Positions 19,071 to 28,387 are shown, numbered from the stretch's first letter. The stretch is 64,000 bases of DNA from Georhizobium profundi (GCF_003952725.1 NZ_CP032509.1:4116001-4180000), one strand, 5' to 3'. The notes: a model not told the origin generated them from the sequence alone. Program-made: numbers and translations.

Positions 19071-19935
19071 CATCACCCCCGCCGCTGCAGATCGGCGCCG
19101 CGGCTGGAGCGATCCCGTCGCGGAACGGCCGATCGCCAGGGCAATCCTCATCGGGATCGCGCTCAGCTTCCTGGCGCTGGTCTTGGTGATCCCGCTGGTC
19201 GCGGTGTTCACCGAGGCGCTGCGCAACGGTCTCGGTGCCGCGCTTGCGGCGCTTCGCGAGCCGGATGCGCTGGCGGCCATCAAGCTCACCTTGCTCGTCG
19301 CAGCCATTGCGGTGCCGCTCAATCTCGTCTTTGGCGTCGCCGCAGCGTGGGCAATCGCGAAGTTCGAATTCAAGGGCAAGGCGTTTCTCATCACGCTGAT
19401 CGACCTGCCCTTCTCGGTCTCGCCCGTCATCGCCGGATTGATCTACATCCTGCTGTTTGGCGCAGGCAGCGTTCTCGGCCCCTATCTTCAGTCCTACGGG
19501 GTCCAGATCCTCTTTGCAGTGCCCGGCATCGTGCTGGCCACGATCTTCGTGACCTTTCCCTTCGTCGCGCGCGAGCTCATCCCGCTCATGCAGGACCAGG
19601 GAACGGGCGAGGAAGAGGCTGCGATCTCGCTTGGCGCCAATGGATGGCAGACCTTCTGGCGGGTGACCCTGCCGAACATCAAATGGGGCCTGCTCTACGG
19701 CGTTCTGCTCTGCAATGCCCGCGCGATGGGCGAATTCGGCGCTGTGTCGGTCATTTCAGGGCGCCTGCGCGGCCAGACCAACACGATGCCGCTTCATGTC
19801 GAGATCCTCTACAACGAGTATAATTTCTCGGCCGCCTTTGCCGTGGCTTCGCTGCTTGCGCTGCTCGCGCTGGTAACGCTCGTCCTCAAGGCCCTTCTCG
19901 AACTTCGATACAGCCGCGACAGCGTCGGCCACTGA
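19060..19935 (+). CDS. cysW: Sulfate ABC transporter permease CysW
   Basis: A 291-residue permease. [20 protein letters not shown] and the EAA loop [19 protein letters not shown] identify it as CysW. It starts inside the cysT 3' end at an ATG preceded by AGGAGGC, so translation is coupled. It pairs with CysT to import sulfate or thiosulfate. Confidence 0.94.
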   Translation: MATDITPAAADRRRGWSDPVAERPIARAILIGIALSFLALVLVIPLVAVFTEALRNGLGAALAALREPDALAAIKLTLLVAAIAVPLNLVFGVAAAWAIAKFEFKGKAFLITLIDLPFSVSPVIAGLIYILLFGAGSVLGPYLQSYGVQILFAVPGIVLATIFVTFPFVARELIPLMQDQGTGEEEAAISLGANGWQTFWRVTLPNIKWGLLYGVLLCNARAMGEFGAVSVISGRLRGQTNTMPLHVEILYNEYNFSAAFAVASLLALLALVTLVLKALLELRYSRDSVGH

Positions 19936-19963
19936 CGCCTCATCGCGACAAGGAACAGCATTC

Positions 19964-21022
19964 ATGGAACTGAGAATTGACAAGGTCCGGAAGGAATTCG
20001 ACCGCTTTCCTGCATTGCATGAGACGTCGCTCGACATCCGATCCGGCGAACTGATCGCACTGCTCGGCCCCTCCGGGTCAGGCAAGACGACCCTGCTGCG
20101 TCTGATCGCTGGGCTGGAACAGCCGACGGACGGCGCGATCTTCTTCGGCGACGAGGATGCCTCGCACCGGTCCGTGCAGGATCGCAATGTGGGCTTCGTC
20201 TTCCAGCATTACGCGCTCTTCCGGCACATGACGGTGCTCGACAACATCGCCTTCGGGCTCAATGTGCGCCCTGCTGCGATCCGCCCGCCCAAGCGCGAGA
20301 TCGAGCGGCGGGTGCTCGAGCTCCTGGATCTCGTCCAGCTGCCGGGACTGGAGAAACGCTATCCGAACCAGTTGTCCGGCGGCCAGCGCCAGCGCGTGGC
20401 ACTGGCGCGCGCGCTTGCCATCGAGCCGCGCGTCCTGTTGCTCGACGAGCCATTCGGTGCGCTCGACGCCCAGGTGCGCAAGGGCCTGCGCAAATGGCTT
20501 CGCGAGATCCACGACAAGACCGGACATACGACCGTGTTCGTGACGCACGATCAGGAAGAAGCGTTGGAACTTGCCGACCGCGTCGTGGTGATGAGCCAGG
20601 GCAGGATCGAACAGGTCGGAACCGCCGACGACATCTACGACCGACCGACGTCGCCTTTCGTGTTTTCCTTTATCGGCGAATCCAATGCGCTGCCGATCCG
20701 GATCGAAACCGGTCAGGCATGGCTTGCAGACCGGCCGCTCGGCATCGACGTGTCCGGCGAAGCCGACGGACCGGCAACCCTCTATTTCCGTCCGCAGGAC
20801 ATCGAGATACTGTCCGACACCCCCGGCGGCGGTCTTGCCGGCCCCGTCGCGGCGCAGCGGCGCGTCGCTGGAACGCGCCATCTGGAACTGGAGATCGGCG
20901 GCGACCGGACGCGCGTCGAAATCGAGGTACCTGCAGATTACCCGATCGGCGAAACGGGCCGCGTGGCCTTCAAGCCAAAGCGGTGGCGGCTTTACCGCAA
21001 TGATGGAGCAAGCGGCAATTAG
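19964..21022 (+). CDS. cysA: Sulfate/thiosulfate import ATPase CysA
   Basis: A 352-residue ABC ATPase: Walker A GPSGSGKTT, signature LSGGQRQRVALARALA, Walker B VLLLDEPFGALD, switch histidine in VFVTHDQEEA, and a C-terminal TOBE-like regulatory domain from about residue 235. It lies 28 bases after cysW. The next gene begins within its last codons. Confidence 0.95.
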   Translation: MELRIDKVRKEFDRFPALHETSLDIRSGELIALLGPSGSGKTTLLRLIAGLEQPTDGAIFFGDEDASHRSVQDRNVGFVFQHYALFRHMTVLDNIAFGLNVRPAAIRPPKREIERRVLELLDLVQLPGLEKRYPNQLSGGQRQRVALARALAIEPRVLLLDEPFGALDAQVRKGLRKWLREIHDKTGHTTVFVTHDQEEALELADRVVVMSQGRIEQVGTADDIYDRPTSPFVFSFIGESNALPIRIETGQAWLADRPLGIDVSGEADGPATLYFRPQDIEILSDTPGGGLAGPVAAQRRVAGTRHLELEIGGDRTRVEIEVPADYPIGETGRVAFKPKRWRLYRNDGASGN

Positions 21023-22412
21023 CGGCATGAGCGGCGGCGCAGCAGCTGGTCCCCGATCGTCGTCCCGCCCTTACCGGGTTGCGATCGTCGGCGGGGGGTT
21101 CACCGGCGCTGCCGCCGCCGTTGCGATTGCCGATGCTATCAATACGCCGGCAGAGTTGCTTCTGATCGATCCGTCGCCCGATTTCGGGAAGGGATTGGCC
21201 TATGGCCGGGCGCGGGCCGGCGAGTTGCTCAATGTTCGCAGCCGCGATGCGAGCCTTTTTCCCGATCGGCCCGATGATTTTCTGAGCTGGCTCAGCGCCC
21301 GCGATCCAGTCGGCTCACCTTCGCCGGACCATCTCGGCGACACCTTCATGCCCCGCGCGACCTATGGCGACTATGTCTCGGAGCGGGCGATGGCAGCTCT
21401 CAGCCACGCACCGCTGGCGAGCCGCTTCATCCAGGCGCAGGCAACGGCTGTCGAACGCAATGCGGATGGCCGGATCGTCGTGAAGGCCGGCTCCGAACAC
21501 TTCGGTGTCGACGTCATCATCATCGCGACCGGCTATGGCGTCTTCAGCCCGAAGGCACGCTTTGGTCGAGCCGCCTTCTCAAACCTTGACGATGCTGATC
21601 TCGACTATGGCTGTCACGCCGTCCTCGTCGGGACTGGCCTGACCATGGTGGACATGCTGTTCCTGCTTCGTGACATGGGCTTTCAAGGCACGATCGACCT
21701 CGTGTCTCGCCGCGGCATTCTGCCGGCGCCGCACACGGAGCGCGCCGTTCAGGCCATCCCGTTCAGGCCGGATGCCGACGACGATCGGCCGAGCGACATC
21801 CTCCATGCCTTTCGCCAGCAAGCCCGCGAGGCCGTTGCCAGAGGTCAGAGCTGGCAGGGCCTGATGAACGGGTTTCGCCCGATCGCCCGACAGACATGGC
21901 AAGCGCTCGGCACGGCAGAGCAGAACGCGTTTCTTCGGCACCTGAAGCCCTACTATTTCTCCCATCGCCATCGTCTTCCCCTAGCCTCGGCCATACGCCT
22001 GCAACGCGAGCTTTCACGGAACGACACGTGCATTCGCCGCGCCGCGGTGATGGAGGTCGCAGACGACGTGGTCGTCTTGAAGGATCAACGGACGGGCACA
22101 AGCAGGCGCATAACGGCGGACCTCGCCATCGATTGCAGCGGCCATCACGCGTCTGCGCAAACTCCGCTGATGAAAAGCCTGCTGGAGAGCGGGCTGGCGC
22201 GCCGCCCGCGCGCCGGCGCCGGGATCGATGTCACACCCGACGGGCGGGTTCACGCATCAGACGGCAGGCCACAATCGGACCTCTTCGCGCTTGGACCGCT
22301 GGGTCAGGGGGCGCTTCTTGAAATCACCGGTATCCGCGAGATCGTCGACCAGTCCCGCGCGATGGCGGGAATCATTGCGTCCAATGTGGTAAGAACGTTG
22401 AACGCCGATTAG
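21000..22412 (+). CDS. YdhS-like FAD/NAD(P)-binding protein
   Basis: About 470 residues, with a dinucleotide-binding motif VAIVGGGFTGAAAAVAIADA near the N-terminus, GKGLAYGRA soon after, and a second nucleotide motif AVLVGTGLTMVDMLFLLRD. This matches the uncharacterised COG4529 (YdhS) flavoprotein family. ATGs at 21000 and 21003 overlap the cysA end; an ATG at 21027 just after it is also possible. Its place at the end of the sulfate operon suggests a sulfur-linked redox step, but that is inference. Confidence 0.78.
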   Translation: MMEQAAISGMSGGAAAGPRSSSRPYRVAIVGGGFTGAAAAVAIADAINTPAELLLIDPSPDFGKGLAYGRARAGELLNVRSRDASLFPDRPDDFLSWLSARDPVGSPSPDHLGDTFMPRATYGDYVSERAMAALSHAPLASRFIQAQATAVERNADGRIVVKAGSEHFGVDVIIIATGYGVFSPKARFGRAAFSNLDDADLDYGCHAVLVGTGLTMVDMLFLLRDMGFQGTIDLVSRRGILPAPHTERAVQAIPFRPDADDDRPSDILHAFRQQAREAVARGQSWQGLMNGFRPIARQTWQALGTAEQNAFLRHLKPYYFSHRHRLPLASAIRLQRELSRNDTCIRRAAVMEVADDVVVLKDQRTGTSRRITADLAIDCSGHHASAQTPLMKSLLESGLARRPRAGAGIDVTPDGRVHASDGRPQSDLFALGPLGQGALLEITGIREIVDQSRAMAGIIASNVVRTLNAD

Positions 22413-22416
22413 CACT

Positions 22417-22462
22417 TGCCGTTGACCGGCAGCCCTGTAACCCTCGCCGCCAGTAGCGAGGG
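22417..22462 (+). promoter_or_regulatory. Structured leader before the SLC13-type permease gene
   Basis: Two tandem hairpins lie just before the start. The first pairs TGCCG with CGGCA; the second is a perfect 7-bp stem CCCTCGC/GCGAGGG (22441-22447 with 22456-22462) with an eight-base loop. The second stem includes part of the purine-rich ribosome-binding region GAGGGGAAAG, so it could mask it. No known riboswitch consensus was recognised. Confidence 0.35.
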
Positions 22463-22468
22463 GAAAGT

Positions 22469-24205
22469 ATGAGTTTTGAACAGGTCGGGATCATCGCCAT
22501 CCTGCTTGGGATGCTCGGCTGCTTTGCACTGGAGCGGCCGAGGATCGAAGTTACCGCTCTCTGCGGCCTCGGCCTTTCCTTCCTCATCGGCATCGTTCCA
22601 GCCGAGACGATCTTTTCCGGCCTTTCCAACCCGGCTGTCATCACCGTCATCGAGATCCTGATCATCGTCCAGGTCATCGGGCGCACGCCGCTGATCGACG
22701 TGCTCTCCGCGCGCATTCAGCGCCTTGGTGCAAGCACGTTGCGGATCACGCTCTCGCTCTGCGCGCTCACGGCGGCGATTTCGGTCTTCGTCAACAATAT
22801 CGGTGCCTTCGTCATGATGGTCCCCATTGCGCTCAGCGTCGCGCGTTCCACCGGCATGGATCCGCGGCAATTGATCATGCCGATCTCCTTTGCCGCCCTG
22901 CTCGGCGGCCTCGGCTCGGTCATCGGAACACCGGCGAACCTCATCGTCAGCAACGCTCTATTCGAGACAACCGGCGCGGGCTTCGCCTTCTTCGATTTCG
23001 CCTGGGTGGGCGTGCCCGTCGCCCTGGCCGGCCTTGCGGTGGTGGCGCTCTGGTCGGCGCCGCGCATCGCCGGCTTTCGGATCGATCAGATCGCGCTCGG
23101 CGCGGTCGATCGGGCCGTGACCACTGAAGTGACGATCACGCCAGCTTCATCATTGGTCGCGATGACGCCGCGCGAATTGCAGGCAGCCCATGAGGCGCAG
23201 ATCTTCGCGGTCATCAGAAATGGGCAGCACGTATTCGGACGGGCCGATACGATCACGCTTGCTGCTGGTGATGTCTGCGTCATGCGCATTGCGCACAGTC
23301 GGTTGGAAAAAATGATCGACGCAGGCCAGCTCGGTTGGACGGGCTCCATTCGGGCGCGGGAGATGGCGGAGATGGTGGTGACGCCAGGTTCTCTCCTCGT
23401 TGGTTCCTTGCCGCGCACCGCCGCAGTCTTCCGGGAATTTTCTGTCAGCGTTCGGGCCATCGCAACACGCAGCACGCGCGTAGAGGGGCGCCTGTCGGAC
23501 ATGCGCCTGTCGGTAGGCGACATCCTCTATGTCGAGGGAGATCGTGCCGCCATCTTGTCGGTGGTGGACGAAGCCGAAGCGCTGCTGCTAGCGCCTGCCA
23601 GGCGATCGACCGGCCCTTCCGATGGCTCCCTGATGCCGCTCGCCTTCTTTGCTGCCGGCATCGCATGTGCGGTGAGCGGCCTCGTGCCACCCGAAATCGC
23701 ATTCGGCGCCGCCATTCTCGCCATGCTGATCGGCGGCCATCTCAATTTGCGCACGGCGCTCGCGGAGCTCGACTGGCCGATCCTGATCATGCTGGCAGCC
23801 ATGATCCCGCTTGGGAACGCAGTCCACGAGACAGGCACTGCCGATCTCATCGCTGCAGGCATCATCGACCTGCTTCCGGGTACACACGAACTCTATCTTT
23901 CCATCGCCATGCTCGTCGTCGCCGTGATCATCACGCCCTTCGTCAACAACGCATCGACAGCAATCATCCTCGCCCCCATCGCCCTCGAACTCAGCGCGCG
24001 CACGGGTGCCGCGCCCGAGCCGCTGCTCATGGCAGTGGCGATCGGCGCTTCCATCGATTTCATGACGCCCTTCGGGCACCACAACAACACACTCGCCATG
24101 AGCCTTGGCGGCTATCACTTCCGAGACTTCGTGATCGCGGGTGGCCCCGTGACGGTGTCCACGTTCGTCATGGCGATTCTTGCGATAGGGGTGTTCTGGT
24201 TGTGA
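22469..24205 (+). CDS. SLC13/DASS-type anion permease with two RCK_C domains
   Basis: A 578-residue membrane protein. Five to six N-terminal helices (with the motif FVNNIGAFVMMVPIA) are followed by a soluble insert (about 215-380) holding two TrkA-C/RCK_C-like domains. The C-terminal helices mirror the first half (FVNNASTAIILAPIA, then DFMTPFGHHNN). This layout is typical of bacterial permeases for sulfate, thiosulfate or other small anions. Directly following the sulfate operon, it may be a second sulfur-anion route or an exporter. The substrate cannot be fixed from sequence. Confidence 0.85.
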   Translation: MSFEQVGIIAILLGMLGCFALERPRIEVTALCGLGLSFLIGIVPAETIFSGLSNPAVITVIEILIIVQVIGRTPLIDVLSARIQRLGASTLRITLSLCALTAAISVFVNNIGAFVMMVPIALSVARSTGMDPRQLIMPISFAALLGGLGSVIGTPANLIVSNALFETTGAGFAFFDFAWVGVPVALAGLAVVALWSAPRIAGFRIDQIALGAVDRAVTTEVTITPASSLVAMTPRELQAAHEAQIFAVIRNGQHVFGRADTITLAAGDVCVMRIAHSRLEKMIDAGQLGWTGSIRAREMAEMVVTPGSLLVGSLPRTAAVFREFSVSVRAIATRSTRVEGRLSDMRLSVGDILYVEGDRAAILSVVDEAEALLLAPARRSTGPSDGSLMPLAFFAAGIACAVSGLVPPEIAFGAAILAMLIGGHLNLRTALAELDWPILIMLAAMIPLGNAVHETGTADLIAAGIIDLLPGTHELYLSIAMLVVAVIITPFVNNASTAIILAPIALELSARTGAAPEPLLMAVAIGASIDFMTPFGHHNNTLAMSLGGYHFRDFVIAGGPVTVSTFVMAILAIGVFWL

Positions 24206-24331
24206 GCGACCGAAGCGCTGAGACATCCTCGGCCAAATGCAACGTCAAGAATGAGTTGCGTATTTGGACCGGTTCAGGCATCCGCGCCTCCCGGGTGAGC
24301 CGCGATTCTATTGTCTAGCGAGTACAGAATG

Positions 24332-24360
24332 CAAAAAGCCCCATGCGGGATGCTGGGGCT
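24332..24360 (-). terminator. Terminator downstream of the serine recombinase
   Basis: AGCCCCA (24337-24343) pairs with TGGGGCT (24354-24360). Read on the minus strand the stem is followed by a T-run, so it terminates transcripts coming from the recombinase gene. Confidence 0.7.
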
Positions 24361-24411
24361 GTGTTGAAGGCTAGGCTATCGCGGCAAGCTTTTGACCTGC
24401 CTTCATCGCGG

Positions 24412-26142
24412 TCAGGGCCCAGGTGCACGTCGAGTTCTACCGCGGCGACCATTCTGCGGCAGCGGCGATGCTAAGATTGTATGATGTTTGGTGATTTGGT
24501 TGCGGGGGCTCGCAGCCACAGCTGGCATAAAAAGGGCGTCGGAATCGCCCCCCTCCTTCGCATTGGCTAAGCTTAGAATCCCCATCAGTTCACCGCGTAG
24601 AGTGGCATGCACCTGACCGCGTTTCTTGCCCGGCATCAGCACGATTTCACCGATGAGGGAACGCAGCGCTTCTGCCGCCTGCCTTCCTCCGTCCGGGTCC
24701 TGGAGTGCTTCGGCAAAGCGTTCGACCCATCGCCGATAATTGTCGGCGATGTTCGGATGGACCTCGGGGATGGTGGCGGTCGCCTTTGACAAGCGTCTTG
24801 AGATTTCCGCCTTCTGCTGCTCGAGCTCGTCCATCCTGGCTTTCATGGATGGCTGGTACATCCCATCCTCGATCGCCGATAGAATTCCTGCGATGGCCCG
24901 TTCCACCTTGGCCAGGGCTTTCTCATCTCCTTGCGCCTCGACCCGACGATCCCGGCTCAGCCGGTTCATTTCCTCGCCATAGCTGCGCACAGCTTCTGCG
25001 ACCGCTTCGGACGACACGAGCCGCTCCTTGAGGCCAGCAAGAACGCGGGCCTCGATCTTGGCGCGGGTAATCGTCCTGTTGTTGTCACAGGTGGCGCGGC
25101 GATGATGGTTCAGGCAGCCATAGCGGTTCGGCAGGATGATCCCGTATTTGCCGCCGCAGCACCCGCAGGTGAGCAGGCCGGAGAGAAGAGCGCCCGGCCG
25201 ATTGGCGAGATGAAGACGCTTCATCCGGCCTTCTCGCGTGTTGGCATCATTCGGTCCGAAGATCGTCGAGATCTGCTGCTGGCGTGCGCGGACTGCATTC
25301 CAGAGTTCATCATCGACGATCCGAAGATGCGGGACTTCTGTACTGATCCATTCTGATTGCGGATTGGGACGCGAGACGCGCTTGCCCGTGCTTGGGTCCT
25401 TGACGAAGCGCAGGCGGTTCCAGACGAGCATGCCGGTGTAGAGCTCGTTGTTGATGATGCCGGTGCCGCGCGTTTTGTGACCGCGAATGGAGGTATCGCC
25501 CCAGGCGCGACCAAGCGGGCCCGGGATGCCTTCCTTGTTCAGATCTGTTGCGATTGACTTGGGACTTTTGCCTGACGCAAACTCCCGGCAGATGCGGCGG
25601 ACCGTCTCGGCCTCTTCGGGGATGATCTCACGATCGCCTCGAAGAGGGTCGCCATTGGCATCGAGCTTCTTGACGACCTTGTAGCCGTAGCAAAGACCTC
25701 CACCTGCCTTGCCCTTCTCCACCCTGCCCCGCAGACCACGACGGGTCTTCATGGCAAGGTCTTTGAGGAAGAGCGCATTCATCGTGCCCTTGAGACCGAC
25801 GTGCAGCTCGGAGATCTCACCCTCTGCCAGGGTGACGATGGTGACGCCTGCAAACTTCAGATGCTTGTAGAGCGTCGCGATGTCGGCCTGATCGCGGCTG
25901 ATGCGGTCAAGCGCTTCCGCCAGAACAATATCGAACTCGCCGAGCTTTGCATCCCGCATGAGGCGCTGAATGCCGGGGCGCAGGATCGTGCTGGCGCCGG
26001 ATATGGCCGCATCCTCATAGGAGCCCACCGTCTCCCATCGCTCCCGTCTTGCATGATCGCGACAAAGCCGGAACTGATCCTCTATCGATGCCGCGTTCTG
26101 CTGGTCGGATGAGTAGCGGGCATAAAGGGCTGTGCGGGTCAT
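24412..26142 (-). CDS. Large serine recombinase (site-specific integrase)
   Basis: A 576-residue recombinase. The N-terminal resolvase domain begins TALYARYSSDQQ with the probable catalytic serine S11. A recombinase domain follows (about 165-290), then a zinc ribbon (LTCGCCGGKYG and YGCLNHHRRATCDN) and a coiled-coil region rich in Glu, Lys and Leu. Such enzymes integrate and excise mobile elements. I chose the ATG at 26142, with GAGAGG seven bases before it, over two longer in-frame starts. The frame is intact, so the enzyme may be active. Confidence 0.92.
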   Translation of the reverse strand: MTRTALYARYSSDQQNAASIEDQFRLCRDHARRERWETVGSYEDAAISGASTILRPGIQRLMRDAKLGEFDIVLAEALDRISRDQADIATLYKHLKFAGVTIVTLAEGEISELHVGLKGTMNALFLKDLAMKTRRGLRGRVEKGKAGGGLCYGYKVVKKLDANGDPLRGDREIIPEEAETVRRICREFASGKSPKSIATDLNKEGIPGPLGRAWGDTSIRGHKTRGTGIINNELYTGMLVWNRLRFVKDPSTGKRVSRPNPQSEWISTEVPHLRIVDDELWNAVRARQQQISTIFGPNDANTREGRMKRLHLANRPGALLSGLLTCGCCGGKYGIILPNRYGCLNHHRRATCDNNRTITRAKIEARVLAGLKERLVSSEAVAEAVRSYGEEMNRLSRDRRVEAQGDEKALAKVERAIAGILSAIEDGMYQPSMKARMDELEQQKAEISRRLSKATATIPEVHPNIADNYRRWVERFAEALQDPDGGRQAAEALRSLIGEIVLMPGKKRGQVHATLRGELMGILSLANAKEGGDSDALFMPAVAASPRNQITKHHTILASPLPQNGRRGRTRRAPGP

Positions 26143-26191
26143 GCGCATACCTCTCTCAGCATTCGGGCCTGACGACCGGGTCTCATGCACG

Positions 26192-26231
26192 GGCGCTCTG
26201 ATCTTCGGCACTGGCGCTCCGATCTTCGGTA
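26192..26231. repeat. Tandem 21-bp imperfect direct repeat, two copies
   Basis: GGCGCTCtGATCTTCGGcA and GGCGCTCcGATCTTCGGtA occur 21 bases apart (two mismatches over 19). They lie 50-90 bases upstream of the recombinase start, so they could be an operator of that gene. Confidence 0.5.
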
Positions 26232-26268
26232 TTGCTTCTGAGCCTCTCCACCGGTCAGAACATTCAGA

Positions 26269-26682
26269 TCATGGGGCGAGCACCGCCTGGATGTCTGTCA
26301 TCAAAAAGTCGTTGCCGACATAAAGCAAGGGCGCCGCATTCTGCTTAGCCAATGCATAGGCAAAGCAGTCGCCGAAGTTGAGGCCGCCCTTGGTGCCGAA
26401 GCCCTGACCATACTCGATCCTCGCCCGCATCGCCGCACGCGCCTGTCGGCCATCGACGGATGCAATGTCGATATGAAAGTCGGTCAGGAAAGCGTCGAGG
26501 TCGGCAATCGCCGACCGGCGGTCTCCACCCTTGATCCTGCCAGCCATCACCGTGCCGGTCTCGACATAGTTGACGGCGGAGATCAGACGCGGTTGCGCTT
26601 CCTGGAGAGCATGCATGCAGGCGGACGCTTCTGGCTCTTCGAACAGGATTGCGATGATGGCGGACGAGTCCACCACGATCAT
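26269..26682 (-). CDS. vapC: VapC-type PIN-domain toxin
   Basis: A 137-residue PIN-domain ribonuclease. Acidic active-site residues are seen in [12 protein letters not shown] (D5), NYVETGTV (E42) and [12 protein letters not shown] (D near 105). The four-base ATGA overlap with the upstream VapB gene is the standard toxin-antitoxin arrangement. It would cleave RNA when VapB is degraded; here it may stabilise the mobile element. Confidence 0.92.
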   Translation of the reverse strand: MIVVDSSAIIAILFEEPEASACMHALQEAQPRLISAVNYVETGTVMAGRIKGGDRRSAIADLDAFLTDFHIDIASVDGRQARAAMRARIEYGQGFGTKGGLNFGDCFAYALAKQNAAPLLYVGNDFLMTDIQAVLAP

Positions 26683-26951
26683 CGGGCAAGACCGAGCATC
26701 TCGGGTGTATCGCCGACAGCGTCATCCCATTCATCCTTGGAGACCGGCCGCCGATCGTAGCGATCAGCACGATCGCGGACGAATGCCTTCATGCGCTCCG
26801 CATAGTCGGCATTTGTCTCCCGCTCAGCGCGCAACCGCTCCAGTCGCTCGCTCATCGCTTTGGTGATCGCGTCGGTCATGGTCTCTCCGGTAAGCCGCGC
26901 GAGCTCCCGTGCCAGTCTGTCGGCTTCTTCAGTTTTGATGCTGAGCGCCAT
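26679..26951 (-). CDS. vapB: VapB-type antitoxin
   Basis: A 90-residue protein with an N-terminal ribbon-helix-helix-like segment ([20 protein letters not shown], then [20 protein letters not shown]) of the Rv0623/PSK type. The acidic C-terminal part should bind and block VapC. It is encoded directly upstream of vapC and probably represses the operon from its own promoter just above 26951. Confidence 0.88.
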   Translation of the reverse strand: MALSIKTEEADRLARELARLTGETMTDAITKAMSERLERLRAERETNADYAERMKAFVRDRADRYDRRPVSKDEWDDAVGDTPEMLGLAR

Positions 26952-27055
26952 AGCGACCTCGCTGTCTATACATGCCTTCTAGATAGCACGAACGCCACCT
27001 CGTCTCAAGCAAGATGGCCGCTTTTGATGCGGAGGCTCCGCCAGCGGCTTCCCGC

Positions 27056-27343
27056 TCAAACATCATCCTCCTTGTCGGTCTCCGTGCGACGCACGCTTGT
27101 CATCCTGCCCACCCCTGCCGACGACTCATTATCGTTGGCAGGCTGTGATGCGTTGAAGTCTTCGCGGGCCATGCGGCGACCGATCAATCGGGCGATGGAC
27201 AGCACAACCTTATCCAGGCGTTCAGACGCAACAGCCTTGGATTTCGGATCTGGCTGCTTGAGCGACTGCTCGTATAACCCTTCAGGCGACCGATTGTCAT
27301 TTGCCGGCCTCTCTCTTGAGAACCGCTCCTCATCGCCGGCCAT
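27056..27343 (-). CDS. Hypothetical island protein with two PANDN motifs
   Basis: A 95-residue, hydrophilic, probably disordered protein of unknown function. It contains the short motif PANDN twice (RPANDNRSP near the start and QPANDNESS near residue 70) around a central helix (LDKVVLSIARLIGRRMARED). I chose the start at 27343, which overlaps the 3' end of the AlpA-like gene by 14 bases, so the two are coupled. Confidence 0.5.
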   Translation of the reverse strand: MAGDEERFSRERPANDNRSPEGLYEQSLKQPDPKSKAVASERLDKVVLSIARLIGRRMAREDFNASQPANDNESSAGVGRMTSVRRTETDKEDDV

Positions 27344-27548
27344 GGCCGACCTCTTCTTCTGGGCGCCATACAACAGGATTGGCGATCCAGCGATTGATGT
27401 CGGACTCACGCCATCCGGCACCATGTGTGCTGATCTTCAGCTGGGCCGGGAATGTACCCTCGGCGATCTTGCGATAGATCGTCGACCGGGACAGCCCGGT
27501 GCGACCAAGGACGGTGTTCATTCGGATGATGCGGTCTGGCGCGGCCAT
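27330..27548 (-). CDS. AlpA-like excisionase/regulator
   Basis: A 72-residue protein with a MerR-like helix-turn-helix (RMNTVLGRTGLSRSTIYRKI, then EGTFPAQLKISTHGAGWRES). This is the AlpA / phage transcriptional regulator family, usually found near integrases, where it acts as an excisionase or activator. It supports the mobile-element reading of the surrounding region. Confidence 0.82.
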   Translation of the reverse strand: MAAPDRIIRMNTVLGRTGLSRSTIYRKIAEGTFPAQLKISTHGAGWRESDINRWIANPVVWRPEEEVGHGRR

Positions 27549-27820
27549 GATGGCGATGCCTCCTGCTGGTTCTCTCTGACAGTTCGAGAGCCACGACAGG
27601 ACGTTCCGTCATGCGCGCGCAAGGAGGAATCTCAGGGAGCAGTGTTGCGTCGTATAAAGGGCGGCAAATCGGAAAGATCGCCGCTGGATACCTGAAGCAG
27701 AAAGCCACGTTCTGATCGGAGCCCAAAAAGCACGTTTGTCGAGGGCCGAATGTCGCCGGAACCAATTTGCCCCTAAAATCTTATGGGACCACACACGCAG
27801 AATGCCCCAGCAAGAGGGCC

Positions 27821-27867
27821 TTGCAGCTATCGAGAATGTAACGTCCCTTCCTTCTCGATAGCTGCAA
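27821..27867. repeat. 16-bp perfect inverted repeat with 15-base spacer
   Basis: TTGCAGCTATCGAGAA (27821-27836) and its exact reverse complement (27852-27867) flank 15 bases. It lies in a 460-bp stretch (27549-28008) that otherwise holds no convincing gene. No T-run follows on either strand, so it is not a typical terminator. It may be a recombination site, an IS end pair or a structured RNA. Confidence 0.75.
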
Positions 27868-28008
27868 CTTCATTTGCCATCGCTTGAAACCACTGATAGC
27901 CCCGCTGAGGCTCGATCGCGTGATAACCCGGTGACGCTGGAAGTGTGGCGTCGGCCATGACGAAGGATCGCCTCGGTGAGGCCGATCTTCGAACCTAGAG
28001 GCGAGCCC

Positions 28009-28326
28009 ATGGATAAAGCCACAGACGTTCGGTTGATCGACATGGAGATTACCCGTCGCAATCTCAAAGGCGCTCGAGTTTACGGTGCCAATGACGAGGC
28101 GGTAGGAACAATCGTTCACCTTCACGGTGTTGGACCAAACAGCCAGGTTGTCATCGATATTGGTGGCTTTCTGGGATTTGGATCCAAGTCGGTGGTGGTG
28201 CCCGCACGTGACCTGGACATCATGCGCGATGAAAACGGTGACGTTTTTGCTTCGACTAATTTGACGGAAGTCGAGCTCAAAGAGATGCCTGAGCATCAAG
28301 AACCCGGCAAGCCAAGCAAAACTTGA
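28009..28326 (+). CDS. PRC-barrel domain protein
   Basis: A 105-residue protein whose central part (LKGARVYGANDEAVGTIVHL, FGSKSVVVPARDLDIMRDEN) matches the PRC-barrel fold, in a size common in rhizobial genomes. I chose the ATG at 28009, preceded by GAGGCGAG. It stands alone on the plus strand inside the mobile-rich segment. PRC-barrel proteins bind RNA or membranes in different contexts; the role here is unknown. Confidence 0.75.
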   Translation: MDKATDVRLIDMEITRRNLKGARVYGANDEAVGTIVHLHGVGPNSQVVIDIGGFLGFGSKSVVVPARDLDIMRDENGDVFASTNLTEVELKEMPEHQEPGKPSKT

Positions 28327-28387
28327 ATTGTCAGTCCGTTCTGCGCAGGCCCCTTAGCATGCGTTTGTGTTGACCATCGGCTTTCCA

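Larger units (their letters stand above)
24331..27975. mobile_element. Integrated element core (large serine recombinase, vapBC, AlpA-like); ends unresolved
   Basis: A large serine recombinase, a toxin-antitoxin pair, an AlpA/excisionase-like regulator and an unknown small protein lie together on the minus strand, between the sulfur operon and a set of IS relics. This gene mix is typical of an integrative element or island. I could not find attL/attR direct repeats by eye, so the ends given are only the span of the recognised genes plus the long inverted repeat. Confidence 0.4.

Noticed and set aside
18303..19430. 375-codon minus-strand frame opposite cysT/cysW
   Set aside because: It is antisense to the sulfate permeases, with low-complexity Arg/Asp/Gly composition.
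22413..22468. Possible SAM-type riboswitch before the SLC13 gene
   Set aside because: The region is under 60 bases and lacks the conserved core of SAM-II or SAM/SAH riboswitches; only simple hairpins are present.
27781..28299. 172-codon minus-strand frame overlapping the PRC-barrel gene
   Set aside because: The PRC-barrel gene on the plus strand has a good ribosome site and domain match; the reverse frame also runs through the inverted repeat.
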